Below are positions 49,076 through 56,675 of a DNA stretch of 64,000 nucleotides, piece after piece. The notes under the pieces are model-generated. The model was not told the origin of the DNA. It did no database searches and saw nothing but the letters and a program-made list of their open reading frames with translations. A program made the translations under genes and the position numbers. This DNA comes from Acidobacteriota bacterium (GTDB taxonomy: Bacteria > Acidobacteriota > Terriglobia > Terriglobales > Acidobacteriaceae): NCBI GenBank assembly GCA_021818105.1, contig JAKAFB010000011.1, positions 1 to 64,000 on the forward strand. Direction: 5' to 3'. Numbering within the stretch: the stretch's first letter is position 1; every line of letters begins with the position of its first letter.

Positions 49076-49780
49076 ATGAGCCTTTTGAAGGGAACGCGCG
49101 TAACGTGGATGGGACATGCGACGGTGCTGATACAAACAGCCAAAGGAACCAATATCCTGATTGATCCGTTCATCGCTCACAATCCGAAATACCCCAAGAG
49201 CTTCAACCTTCCAGAAAAAATCCACTATATTCTGCTCACTCACGGTCACGGCGATCACATCTCCGATGCGGCGCCTGTTGCCGCCAAACATGGTTCAACT
49301 GTTGTGGCAATTTACGAACTGGCTGCCTATATGGCTGGCAAAGGTGTCAGCGAGACCATTGGTATGAATCTGGGTGGCACTGTGCAACTCAATGACTGTG
49401 CAGCAACGATGGTGGAAGCAAAGCACTCTGCCGGTGCTCAGGATGAGCAAGGCACTCATTACGTGGGGGTCGCGACGGGCTTCGTGCTCACCATTGACGA
49501 CGGGCCGGTGCTGTATCACGCCGGCGATACGAGCCTCTTCAGCGACATGAAACTCATTGCAGACTTGTATCACCCTGAGGTCGCCATGCTGCCCATTGGT
49601 GGGCACTTCACCATGGGACCCAGCGAGGCTGCGCTGGCTGCAAGACTCCTCGCTGCCAGCATGATTCTTCCGTTACACTTTGGCACATTCCCTCCGCTCA
49701 AGGGCACTCCGGACCAGCTGGCAGCCCTGCTGGATAAGAATGTGTATGTGGCACGGCTTGAGCCTGGCGAGTCCCTTTGA
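49076..49780 (+). CDS. UPF0173 metal-dependent hydrolase
   Basis: 234 residues from ATG 49076 with CGGAGGA upstream. The metallo-beta-lactamase fold: WMGHATVLIQTAKGTNILID, the metal motif LLTHGHGDHISDAAPVA, LYHAGDTSLFSDMKLIADLY, and PIGGHFTMGPSEAALAARLL with a final LPLHFGTFPPLKGTPDQL. Substrate is unknown for this family. A strong terminator follows. Confidence 0.93.
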   Translation: MSLLKGTRVTWMGHATVLIQTAKGTNILIDPFIAHNPKYPKSFNLPEKIHYILLTHGHGDHISDAAPVAAKHGSTVVAIYELAAYMAGKGVSETIGMNLGGTVQLNDCAATMVEAKHSAGAQDEQGTHYVGVATGFVLTIDDGPVLYHAGDTSLFSDMKLIADLYHPEVAMLPIGGHFTMGPSEAALAARLLAASMILPLHFGTFPPLKGTPDQLAALLDKNVYVARLEPGESL

Positions 49781-49815
49781 CAGGGACAGGTGTATTCTCT
49801 AGGCGCAAAAACATG

Positions 49816-49840
49816 AAGGGCCGGCTTTTTGCCGGCCCTT
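49816..49840. terminator. Bidirectional terminator hairpin
   Basis: AAGGGCCGGC (49816-49825) pairs perfectly with GCCGGCCCTT (49831-49840) around TTTTT. It lies between convergent genes and can serve both strands, although the T-tracts are short. Confidence 0.75.
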
Positions 49841-49860
49841 CACTCTCGTGCACAGGGACG

Positions 49861-50109
49861 TTACTTTCCTGACCCCTTCTTTTGTTCTCCCGCTGCCTTC
49901 TTTTGCTCGGCCCAGCGGCGCTTTACCGCCTCGGCAATCCGCTTGCGACCCTCTGGGGTGAGGTTTCTCTTCTTTTTCGCCGCCTTCTTGCCAGCCAGAG
50001 TGGCTGCCTTTCCAGCCTTCGCAGCCGCCGCGCCGCTTAGCAACGCGCGAGCCTGTTGTAACTGGGCAATCTCTCGGTCAAGTTGTGCCAGGATTTCTGA
50101 TACTCCCAC
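49861..50109 (-). CDS. Small basic protein of unknown function
   Basis: 82 residues from GTG 50109 with GAGGAGG 6 bases upstream. An N-terminal helix (EILAQLDREIAQLQQARALL) suggests coiled-coil pairing, and the rest is very Lys/Arg/Ala-rich (KKAAKKKRNLTPEGRKRIAE, AVKRRWAEQKKAA). The composition suggests nucleic-acid binding. The RNLTPEGRKRIAEAVKRRW segment recurs in many small bacterial proteins, mostly unannotated. Function not known. Confidence 0.72.
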   Translation of the reverse strand: MGVSEILAQLDREIAQLQQARALLSGAAAAKAGKAATLAGKKAAKKKRNLTPEGRKRIAEAVKRRWAEQKKAAGEQKKGSGK

Positions 50110-50537
50110 GGATCCTCCTCTTGCTTACTTTGAAGTGGTACTTTCCCCGTGGTCTTCCTTAGACAACCGCTCGTGGGCTACCACTCTTGCTGGAATGAAG
50201 GATACGCAACTGTAAACTATTTTACAAACAAAAAATGCGCATTTTTACCGCAATCTCAACAATTGATTCTTCTGGGATTGTTACGAGCACTTTCAAGCGC
50301 CGGAATAACTCACCGGTCATGGGGAGGAAGCTAACCACAATAACACAGCGCGTTCGCTTCTTTGCCAACAGGTGGCAACTCGGGCTTACCCAGTGACTCA
50401 TATCACAACAAAACAGTTCATAAACGGACGTGTGGTTCAGTCCTTGAAAAGATTCCACACTAACTCACCGAGTCATGAGTATTGGGAGAGGGCATGACTG
50501 ATGTCCATTCCATCGGGCCGTGGCGTAGTCCGGATGA
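50110..50537. other. Intergenic region with CRP-like site
   Basis: About 430 AT-rich bases between two leftward genes. No convincing frame. It should hold the promoter of the basic protein gene and the end of the permease transcript. A near-perfect CRP-type palindrome lies at 50392-50407. Confidence 0.45.
50392..50407. promoter_or_regulatory. CRP/FNR-like site
   Basis: AGTGACTCATATCACA matches TGTGA-N6-TCACA at 9 of 10 fixed positions. It lies about 285 bases before the leftward basic-protein gene, which is far for an activator, so function is uncertain. Confidence 0.35.
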
Positions 50538-52916
50538 TTAGAGGTCACTGGAGGGCTTTGCGGGGGGGATGCGTTGCTCGGGTTGTGGGACTCCAGGTGG
50601 GATCCCAGTCAACTCCTGCTCGGCGGGGCGCAGAGTCATCCTAGAGGTTTCTGCCGCGCGGTAGTTACGAAGGTCGCGCAGGATCTCCGCCTTCTCGCGG
50701 GCATATTGACCTGCCAGACGGGTCAGCGCATACGTGATGATGTCGCTATGGTGCAAATCCTGTACCGATGGGTCACGCCGCATATTCAGCCATAAGCGAT
50801 GCACCAGTTGCACGTCGTCCGGGGTCAACGCCGGCGCATGTGGGCCGATGTAGAAAACCTTGGTCTCGCCCGTGGGAGACACTACAAAGAAATTGAACTG
50901 CCGTTTGGGTTCGGGCAGGGCCTCCCATGCCTGACCAAGATGAAAGGCCTGATCCTCGGCGCTCATCGAACTGGAGAGGCTGGAAACCACAGAATCCACC
51001 TCCAGCGAATTCGCGCTCTGCGCCAGTGCAGCGAAAACATCGCCTGCGGGGACCACCAGCAGGGAAACTTTCTTCCCAAAGGTTTCTGCAACTGAGACAG
51101 CTTTCGTGAACAGCGTCTGCTCATGTTCGCTAAAACTCTGCTGCTCGGCGCTCAGATATTCCGGTCCGCCCACGCCCATCATGCGCACGCTCATTACCAC
51201 CACGTCGCGGTCTTCTGTCCGTGTACGTGCCAGCACCCACTTCAAAGCAGAAGTGTTGTTCGCGTCATGCATCGTCACCATGATGCTGCCAGGGCGGATG
51301 GCCACCGATTCGCGGTCAATCGTGTCCTGATGCTCGAGTTGAAAGTGGTCTTTCATCTGCCGCGCTGTCAGCGCATGCTTGCGAAGGTTCTCACGCTCAG
51401 AGAAGGTGAAAATGATATAAAAAGTCGCCGCGAAAGCGATCCCGCTTACTGTTGCCACCGACTTCGTAAACAGATTCACCACCGCCGTTGATAGCAGCAC
51501 CAGAAACACCGAAATTACTCCCAGCGGAATTTCAGTGTTGCCAATGCGCAGGTTCGGCGGAACCTTCCAGCCGCGCTCACCGTGATACTTCCAGCGCAGC
51601 ACGAGCATCGCAAGGCTGTTGAAAGTGAAGGACCAGATGACACCGAAGGCGTATGCCTCGCCCAGCGTAATCACATTGCCGCGGGTCACGATGATTGTGA
51701 ACATCTGTAGCCCGAAGACGAGATTCACGATGCGGTGGCTAGTGCCGAAACGAGGATGCGGCTTGCGAAACCAGTCTGTCAGCACTCCGTCCTCGGCAAC
51801 GCGCATCAGAACGCCCGTCGAACCGATCATGGACGTGTTAATGGCACCGGAGAGGATCAGGAATCCCACGAACACCACAAAGATGCGGAAAGCGATGCGC
51901 CAGAAAACAGGACCGACCATGTACATTGCCAAACCTGCAATCAGGTTGTCCTGGTAAATGTGCGTGCGCTCCCAAGTAGGAATCAGCATCGAGGCGAGCA
52001 GCGTCGCACCGCCCGTAAACACCAGGCTGTAGATGGCAATCACAATCGCCGCGCGCTTCAGGTTCTTCAGCTTGGGGTGCTGAATTTCGCGATTCACCTG
52101 CGCAAGGCTTTCCTCGCCGCTCATGGCGAGAATGGAGTGGCCGAAGGCCATCAGAATGCCGAACAGACCAAAGATGGGTACAACGTGCGAGCCACGCAGG
52201 AACCCGAGCGCATCGTCGCTGAACTTGAGATTGGCCGGAATTGGCGCCGGTGGTAGATGCACGCCACGTACGAATAGCGAGTAGCCTCCCCACAGAAACA
52301 GGATTACGACCATGACGGTTGTAATCTGCATGACGCGCAGAGCCTTGTCGCTGGACTCCTCAATGCCCTTAATGTTTTGCCACCAGTAATAGATGGTCAC
52401 CACGGCCGCAAACAGGGCGGAGGTGGTGTTCATATCGAACTGGAAGGGATTGTTGTGCGCGTCCATCAGGGCTGGCGGCAGCCAGTGGCTGTTGGCAGCC
52501 ACCACCAGCAATTCATTCATCAACCCGGTGATGTACTGCCCGGCAGATACGCCAGAGATTGGCCCCGTAAGAATGTAATCGAACATGAGGGCCGAAACGC
52601 TGAGCTTTGCGAAGGTTCCGCCGAGAGCCTCTTTGACCACCCGGTAAACACCGCCCCGGGTGAACATTGAGCAGCTTTCCACGTACACTGCCCGTACCGC
52701 GAAGCTGAACAGCATGATCCCAAGGATGAACCATGGCGCAGAAGCGCCGACTGCCTGTTCAGCGATGCCGCCGGCGTAGAAAGCCGAGGACCCAAGATCA
52801 TTGAGGACGATGGCAGCCGCGCGCCAGAAAGAGATAAACGTGAGCATCACGGAGGATGCCACGATGAGCCGGACGCGGTCGGAAGGTGGGGCTACGGTCG
52901 TTCGAGTGGATGCCAT
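50538..52916 (-). CDS. APC-family amino acid permease with C-terminal cytoplasmic domain
   Basis: 792 residues. The first 530 have about 12 transmembrane helices with APC-type beginnings (GSSAFYAGGIAEQAVGASAP; ESCSMFTRGGVYRVVKEALG; GPISGVSAGQYITGLMNELL). The last 250 are soluble and include IRPGSIMVTMHDANNTSALK and DVVVMSVRMMGVGGPEYLSA, resembling a universal stress protein fold. A regulatory role for that tail is inferred. It probably imports amino acids or polyamines. A tiny membrane protein gene lies 140 bases upstream in the same direction. Confidence 0.85.
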   Translation of the reverse strand: MASTRTTVAPPSDRVRLIVASSVMLTFISFWRAAAIVLNDLGSSAFYAGGIAEQAVGASAPWFILGIMLFSFAVRAVYVESCSMFTRGGVYRVVKEALGGTFAKLSVSALMFDYILTGPISGVSAGQYITGLMNELLVVAANSHWLPPALMDAHNNPFQFDMNTTSALFAAVVTIYYWWQNIKGIEESSDKALRVMQITTVMVVILFLWGGYSLFVRGVHLPPAPIPANLKFSDDALGFLRGSHVVPIFGLFGILMAFGHSILAMSGEESLAQVNREIQHPKLKNLKRAAIVIAIYSLVFTGGATLLASMLIPTWERTHIYQDNLIAGLAMYMVGPVFWRIAFRIFVVFVGFLILSGAINTSMIGSTGVLMRVAEDGVLTDWFRKPHPRFGTSHRIVNLVFGLQMFTIIVTRGNVITLGEAYAFGVIWSFTFNSLAMLVLRWKYHGERGWKVPPNLRIGNTEIPLGVISVFLVLLSTAVVNLFTKSVATVSGIAFAATFYIIFTFSERENLRKHALTARQMKDHFQLEHQDTIDRESVAIRPGSIMVTMHDANNTSALKWVLARTRTEDRDVVVMSVRMMGVGGPEYLSAEQQSFSEHEQTLFTKAVSVAETFGKKVSLLVVPAGDVFAALAQSANSLEVDSVVSSLSSSMSAEDQAFHLGQAWEALPEPKRQFNFFVVSPTGETKVFYIGPHAPALTPDDVQLVHRLWLNMRRDPSVQDLHHSDIITYALTRLAGQYAREKAEILRDLRNYRAAETSRMTLRPAEQELTGIPPGVPQPEQRIPPAKPSSDL

Positions 52917-53056
52917 CGAGTCAGAGCAGGAGAAATGTTGAGCAGTTCCTTATGCCAGGAGCGAATTCGCCCTCGCCCCTGGCTGAGTCTATTTCCCGCG
53001 GACGAGAGAGTCAATCGAAAAGAGTTGCCCATTGGAAATCGCTCGTGTTCAAGCCC

Positions 53057-53182
53057 TTACTCTTCACCGAACAGTTCCTTGGCATCCTCGACAAAGCTGA
53101 TGATCACGACCACTGCTGATCCTATAAGGCCGGTGAAGAACATGATTTCAAGAATACGGATTCCGTAATTCGCCAAATGCAT
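53057..53182 (-). CDS. Small single-helix membrane protein (41 residues)
   Basis: The minus strand reads MHLANYGIRILEIMFFTGLI, then GSAVVVIISFVEDAKELFGE and a final E before TAA. One hydrophobic helix of about 19 residues is followed by an acidic tail. It is in the same direction as the APC permease gene, 140 bases ahead of it. No strong Shine-Dalgarno sequence is seen, and an ATG at 53143 could also start it. Composition and membrane character support a real gene. A helper subunit of the permease is a guess from position. Confidence 0.55.
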   Translation of the reverse strand: MHLANYGIRILEIMFFTGLIGSAVVVIISFVEDAKELFGEE

Positions 53183-53301
53183 GCTTTTGATTGTATGGCC
53201 TCGCTCCCGTTTTGCTTCTCCTGTTGTTCAGAAAATGAAACGGAGCTATGCGCTCACCTCACGGGCGCTGCCATACCCGGATGCAGTACACTCCTCCCAG
53301 G

Positions 53302-54948
53302 ATGAAGGGCGATTCGTGGAAGTTGTGGGGCGCGGTGGTCCTCTCTGCCGGACTTCTTGAGTTGCCGTTTCCAATCGCCGGGCCCATGCCGGTTTGGCGC
53401 AGCCTGTTTGCGTGGTTCGCACTCTTGCCCCTATTGTGGGCCATTCTTACGCCCGCCAACACTGAGCGTCCCCGCGCCTCCCGTCGAGCCTTCCTGCTCG
53501 CCTACCTGTGCGGGTTCCTTTGGTATTGCGGGAACTGCTACTGGGTGCGCGACACCATGGAGCGCTATGGCGACATGCCGCCCATGGCGCCGACACTCCT
53601 CCTCATCGGCTTTAGCCTCGTGCTGGGGCTCTACTTCGCACTCTTTGGCCTGGCCGTAATGTTGGTGCGCCGTGCATCGGGCAGTTCGCTTCCTGCTCTG
53701 GCGGCAGCGCCGGTTCTCTGGGCTGCCCTTGAACTCGCAGCCGCGCGCATCACCAGCGTGCCTTGGGACCAGCTCGGCTATTCGCAAGTCGACAACGCGC
53801 TGGTGAACCAGTTTGCGCCTTGGACAGGTGTCTACGGCATCAGCTTTGTGCTCGTGGTGATGAATGCTCTGTTTACGGGTGCGCTTGTACTCGCTGCCAG
53901 GCGACAGCGGCTTATCTCTGGCTGCATTGGCCTGGTTCTCTTGCTGCTTGGTTCCGCGGGCCTGCTGATGAAGCCACCGCTGGCACCCACCAGCGCGACG
54001 GCTGTTCTGATCCAGCCTAATCTTGATGTGGGCTCGGACAATGTGTGGGCCGGCGCGGAGTGGGAGCGCCGGATGGCAGAGTTTACGCGGCTGGCAGAGG
54101 AGGAGTGCAAGAGCTACATTGCAGGGATACCGCAGACAGGCGCTCCAACAATGGCAATGGATTGCCCATCGGCCCCAACGCATCCTGACCTGGTAGCTTG
54201 GCCAGAGTCCCCGGCACCATTCTTCGAACCCGATGTTCGCTTCCAGAACGCACTCATTTCCATTGCCCGCACAACGGGTTCGCCCCTTGTCGTCGGTTCC
54301 ATCGGCGCGGACTACTCTGCCGCGGAGCAGCAATGGCGCAATTACAACTCCGCCCTTGTGGTGGGCGCGGACGGCGCGCGTATCGGCCGCTATGACAAGA
54401 TCCATCTTGTTCCCTTCGGCGAATACGTCCCGTTCAAGGATTTGCTGTTTTTTGCGCGCAAGCTCACGGGGCGGGTATCAGAGTTCACGCGTGGGAATGA
54501 GCGCGAGGTTTTTCGCCTGAATGGTCACCGCTTCGGCGTGTTCATCTGCTATGAAGCGGTGTTTGCCGACGAGGTGCGGCAGTTTACCCGCCTAGGCGCA
54601 CAGGTGCTCGTCAATGTGAGCGATGACGGTTGGTACGGGGATACAAGCGCCCCATGGCAGCATCTGAACATGGCTCGTATGCGCGCCCTTGAAAACCGGC
54701 GCTGGCTGCTGCGCGACACCAACAACGGCGTGACCGCCGCGATTGACCCCTACGGCCGCGTAAGGCAGAGCATCCCGCGCCATCAGGTTGATGCATTGCC
54801 GGCCAAGTTTGGCTTCCGTGACGACATTACCTTCTATGCGGCGCATGGCGACGTCTTTGCCTGGGTTTGTGCCATACTTTCCATAGGAGTGATTGGCTGG
54901 GGTTTGCGTGCCATCCTTCAGAATGAAATTCAAACCAAAGTCAGGTAA
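53302..54948 (+). CDS. lnt: Apolipoprotein N-acyltransferase
   Basis: About 548 residues from ATG 53302; ATG 53248 and 53281 are in frame. Six or so N-terminal transmembrane helices (residues 5-220) precede the nitrilase-like periplasmic domain. Catalytic Glu lies in DLVAWPESPAPFFEPD, Lys in GRYDKIHLVPFGEYVPF, Cys in FGVFICYEAVFADEV. It adds the third acyl chain to lipoproteins, consistent with the diderm envelope. prfB follows 12 bases after it. Confidence 0.94.
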   Translation: MKGDSWKLWGAVVLSAGLLELPFPIAGPMPVWRSLFAWFALLPLLWAILTPANTERPRASRRAFLLAYLCGFLWYCGNCYWVRDTMERYGDMPPMAPTLLLIGFSLVLGLYFALFGLAVMLVRRASGSSLPALAAAPVLWAALELAAARITSVPWDQLGYSQVDNALVNQFAPWTGVYGISFVLVVMNALFTGALVLAARRQRLISGCIGLVLLLLGSAGLLMKPPLAPTSATAVLIQPNLDVGSDNVWAGAEWERRMAEFTRLAEEECKSYIAGIPQTGAPTMAMDCPSAPTHPDLVAWPESPAPFFEPDVRFQNALISIARTTGSPLVVGSIGADYSAAEQQWRNYNSALVVGADGARIGRYDKIHLVPFGEYVPFKDLLFFARKLTGRVSEFTRGNEREVFRLNGHRFGVFICYEAVFADEVRQFTRLGAQVLVNVSDDGWYGDTSAPWQHLNMARMRALENRRWLLRDTNNGVTAAIDPYGRVRQSIPRHQVDALPAKFGFRDDITFYAAHGDVFAWVCAILSIGVIGWGLRAILQNEIQTKVR

Positions 54949-54960
54949 TAAGAGCAAAGC

Positions 54961-56098
54961 GTGACGCTAAACGATCTCGAATTCGCCTACGCTCCCGTGC
55001 GCGATCAAGTGCGCGACCTGCGGGAGTATCTTTGACCCTGCCCGCATCCGCAGGGAACTCACAGACATAGAAGCCAGGCTCGCCGATCCGGCCTTGTGGT
55101 CCGACCCAGCGGCCAGCCAGCCGCTGATGCGCGACCGCAAGAGGCTGGAAGCGCTCGTCGCGGACGATGAGGAACTGGTGCGACGCACTAGTGACATAGA
55201 GGCGTATTTTGAATTGGCACGCGAGGGCGAGGACGTGCTGGCCGAACTCGAGCGGGACATCAAGGCGCTGTCTACCTTTGCCGAGGAACTGGAAGCCCGT
55301 ACGATGCTCTCCGGGGAGGCAGACCCGCTGAACGCCATCGTCACTGTGCACCCCGGCGCGGGTGGAACGGAAAGTCAGGACTGGGCTGAAATGCTCCTGC
55401 GCATGTATCTCCGATGGGCCGAGCAGCAGGGCTTCAAAACAGAAATGAACGACTACCAGGCGGGCGAAGAAGCCGGCATCAAGTCCGCTACCTTCACCAT
55501 CATGGGTGATTATGCCTTTGGTCTGCTTGCGGGTGAAAGCGGCGTGCACAGGCTGGTGCGCATCTCGCCGTTCGATTCCGCCAAGCGCCGTCACACCTCG
55601 TTTGCCTCCGTTTTTGTTTCGCCGGAAATCGACGACTCCATTCAGGTGGACCTCAAGCTGGAGGACCTGCGCATTGACACCTACCGCTCCGGTGGCAAGG
55701 GCGGGCAGCATGTGAATACGACAGACTCCGCCGTGCGAATGATCCACATCCCCACTGGCATCGTGGTCAGTTGCCAGAATGAGCGCTCGCAGCACAAGAA
55801 CCGCGAGAAGGCCATGAAGATGATGCGTTCGCGGCTCTACGAGCACGAGCTTGAAAAGAAGCGCGCGGAGAGCAAGAAGCTGGAAGACTCCAAGCTGGAC
55901 ATCAACTTTGGCTCGCAGATTCGGTCGTACGTACTGCAACCTTACCGCATGGTGAAGGACCACCGCACCAAGGTGGAGCTGGGCGACGTGGACAAGGTGC
56001 TGGACGGCTATCTGGAGCCATTCCTTCGCGGCTACCTGCTTGCCAAACGCCGCGGAACCGCCGTAGCTGCTGGTGAAGCAGACGATCTGGACTTATAG
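54961..56098 (+). CDS. prfB: Peptide chain release factor 2 with programmed +1 frameshift
   Basis: The first frame starts at GTG 54961 (MTLNDLEFAYAPVRDQVRDL, REYL) and hits TGA at 55033. Shifting +1 at CTT-TGA-C gives DPARIRRELTDIEARLADPA and continues to 56098, for about 378 residues. Release-factor motifs are HPGAGGTESQDWAEMLLRMY, ISPFDSAKRRHTSF (SPF codon recognition) and SGGKGGQHVNTTDSAV (GGQ). It terminates at UGA and UAA. The frameshift lets RF2 control its own level. Confidence 0.96.
55021..55036 (+). promoter_or_regulatory. RF2 programmed frameshift site
   Basis: CGGGAGTATCTTTGAC is nearly identical to the E. coli prfB site AGGGGGTATCTTTGAC. GGGAG acts as an internal Shine-Dalgarno 3 bases before the CTT slip codon at 55030, and TGA at 55033-55035 is the pause codon. 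Confidence 0.95.
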
Positions 56099-56116
56099 CG
56101 ACAGCGTGGAGGAGAA

Positions 56117-56563
56117 ATGGAAGCAACAGCCAACGATCCCGCAGTCATACAGGAAATGCTGGAGAATGCTCAGACTATTGCCGTCATTGGCATGAGTGAC
56201 AAGAAGTGGCGTGCCAGCCATAACGTGGGGCTTTATCTCTCACGCAATGGCTACCGCGTCCTGCCTGTAAATCCCGCGTTGAAGGAGATTGCAGGTCTGG
56301 CCAGCTATCCGGATCTGGACGCGGCGCAGGCGGCAGCGCAGAAGGAAACAGGCAAGGGAATTGATCTGGTGGATGTCTTTCGCGCCAGTGAGTATGTCCC
56401 TTCTATAGTGGACGACGTTCTACGTTTGGGCATACCGTACCTCTGGCTACAGGATGAAGTGATCCACGAAGAAGCTGTTGCCCGCGCCCGCGCGGCCGGC
56501 GTCAAGTGCGTGCAGAACGACTGCATGTTTCGCGAGCATGCGCGCAGGATGCAGGGAGCTTGA
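56117..56563 (+). CDS. CoA-binding protein (YccU-like)
   Basis: 148 residues from ATG with GGAGGAG upstream. CoA_binding_2 fold: QTIAVIGMSDKKWRASHNVG, YLSRNGYRVLPVNPALKEIA, VDVFRASEYVPSIVDDVLRL and LWLQDEVIHEEAVARARAAG. Ends with CVQNDCMFREHARRM. Resembles succinyl-CoA synthetase N-terminal domain and binds CoA; enzymatic role not established. 18 bases after prfB. Confidence 0.9.
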   Translation: MEATANDPAVIQEMLENAQTIAVIGMSDKKWRASHNVGLYLSRNGYRVLPVNPALKEIAGLASYPDLDAAQAAAQKETGKGIDLVDVFRASEYVPSIVDDVLRLGIPYLWLQDEVIHEEAVARARAAGVKCVQNDCMFREHARRMQGA

Positions 56564-56675
56564 TGGCCGCTTGCAACCCCCTGACCTGCTCGCTTTTCAG
56601 GGCGCGCATGGCCGCCAATTCTCAGCGACCAAGCTGCTATCATCCGCGTCCAACAAATAGGTCTGATTTCTGCGT

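Noticed and set aside
53431-54405. 324-codon frame on the minus strand
   Set aside because: Antisense to lnt; His/Arg/Cys-rich shadow translation.
54941-55963. 340-codon frame on the minus strand
   Set aside because: Antisense to prfB, which has GGQ and SPF motifs.
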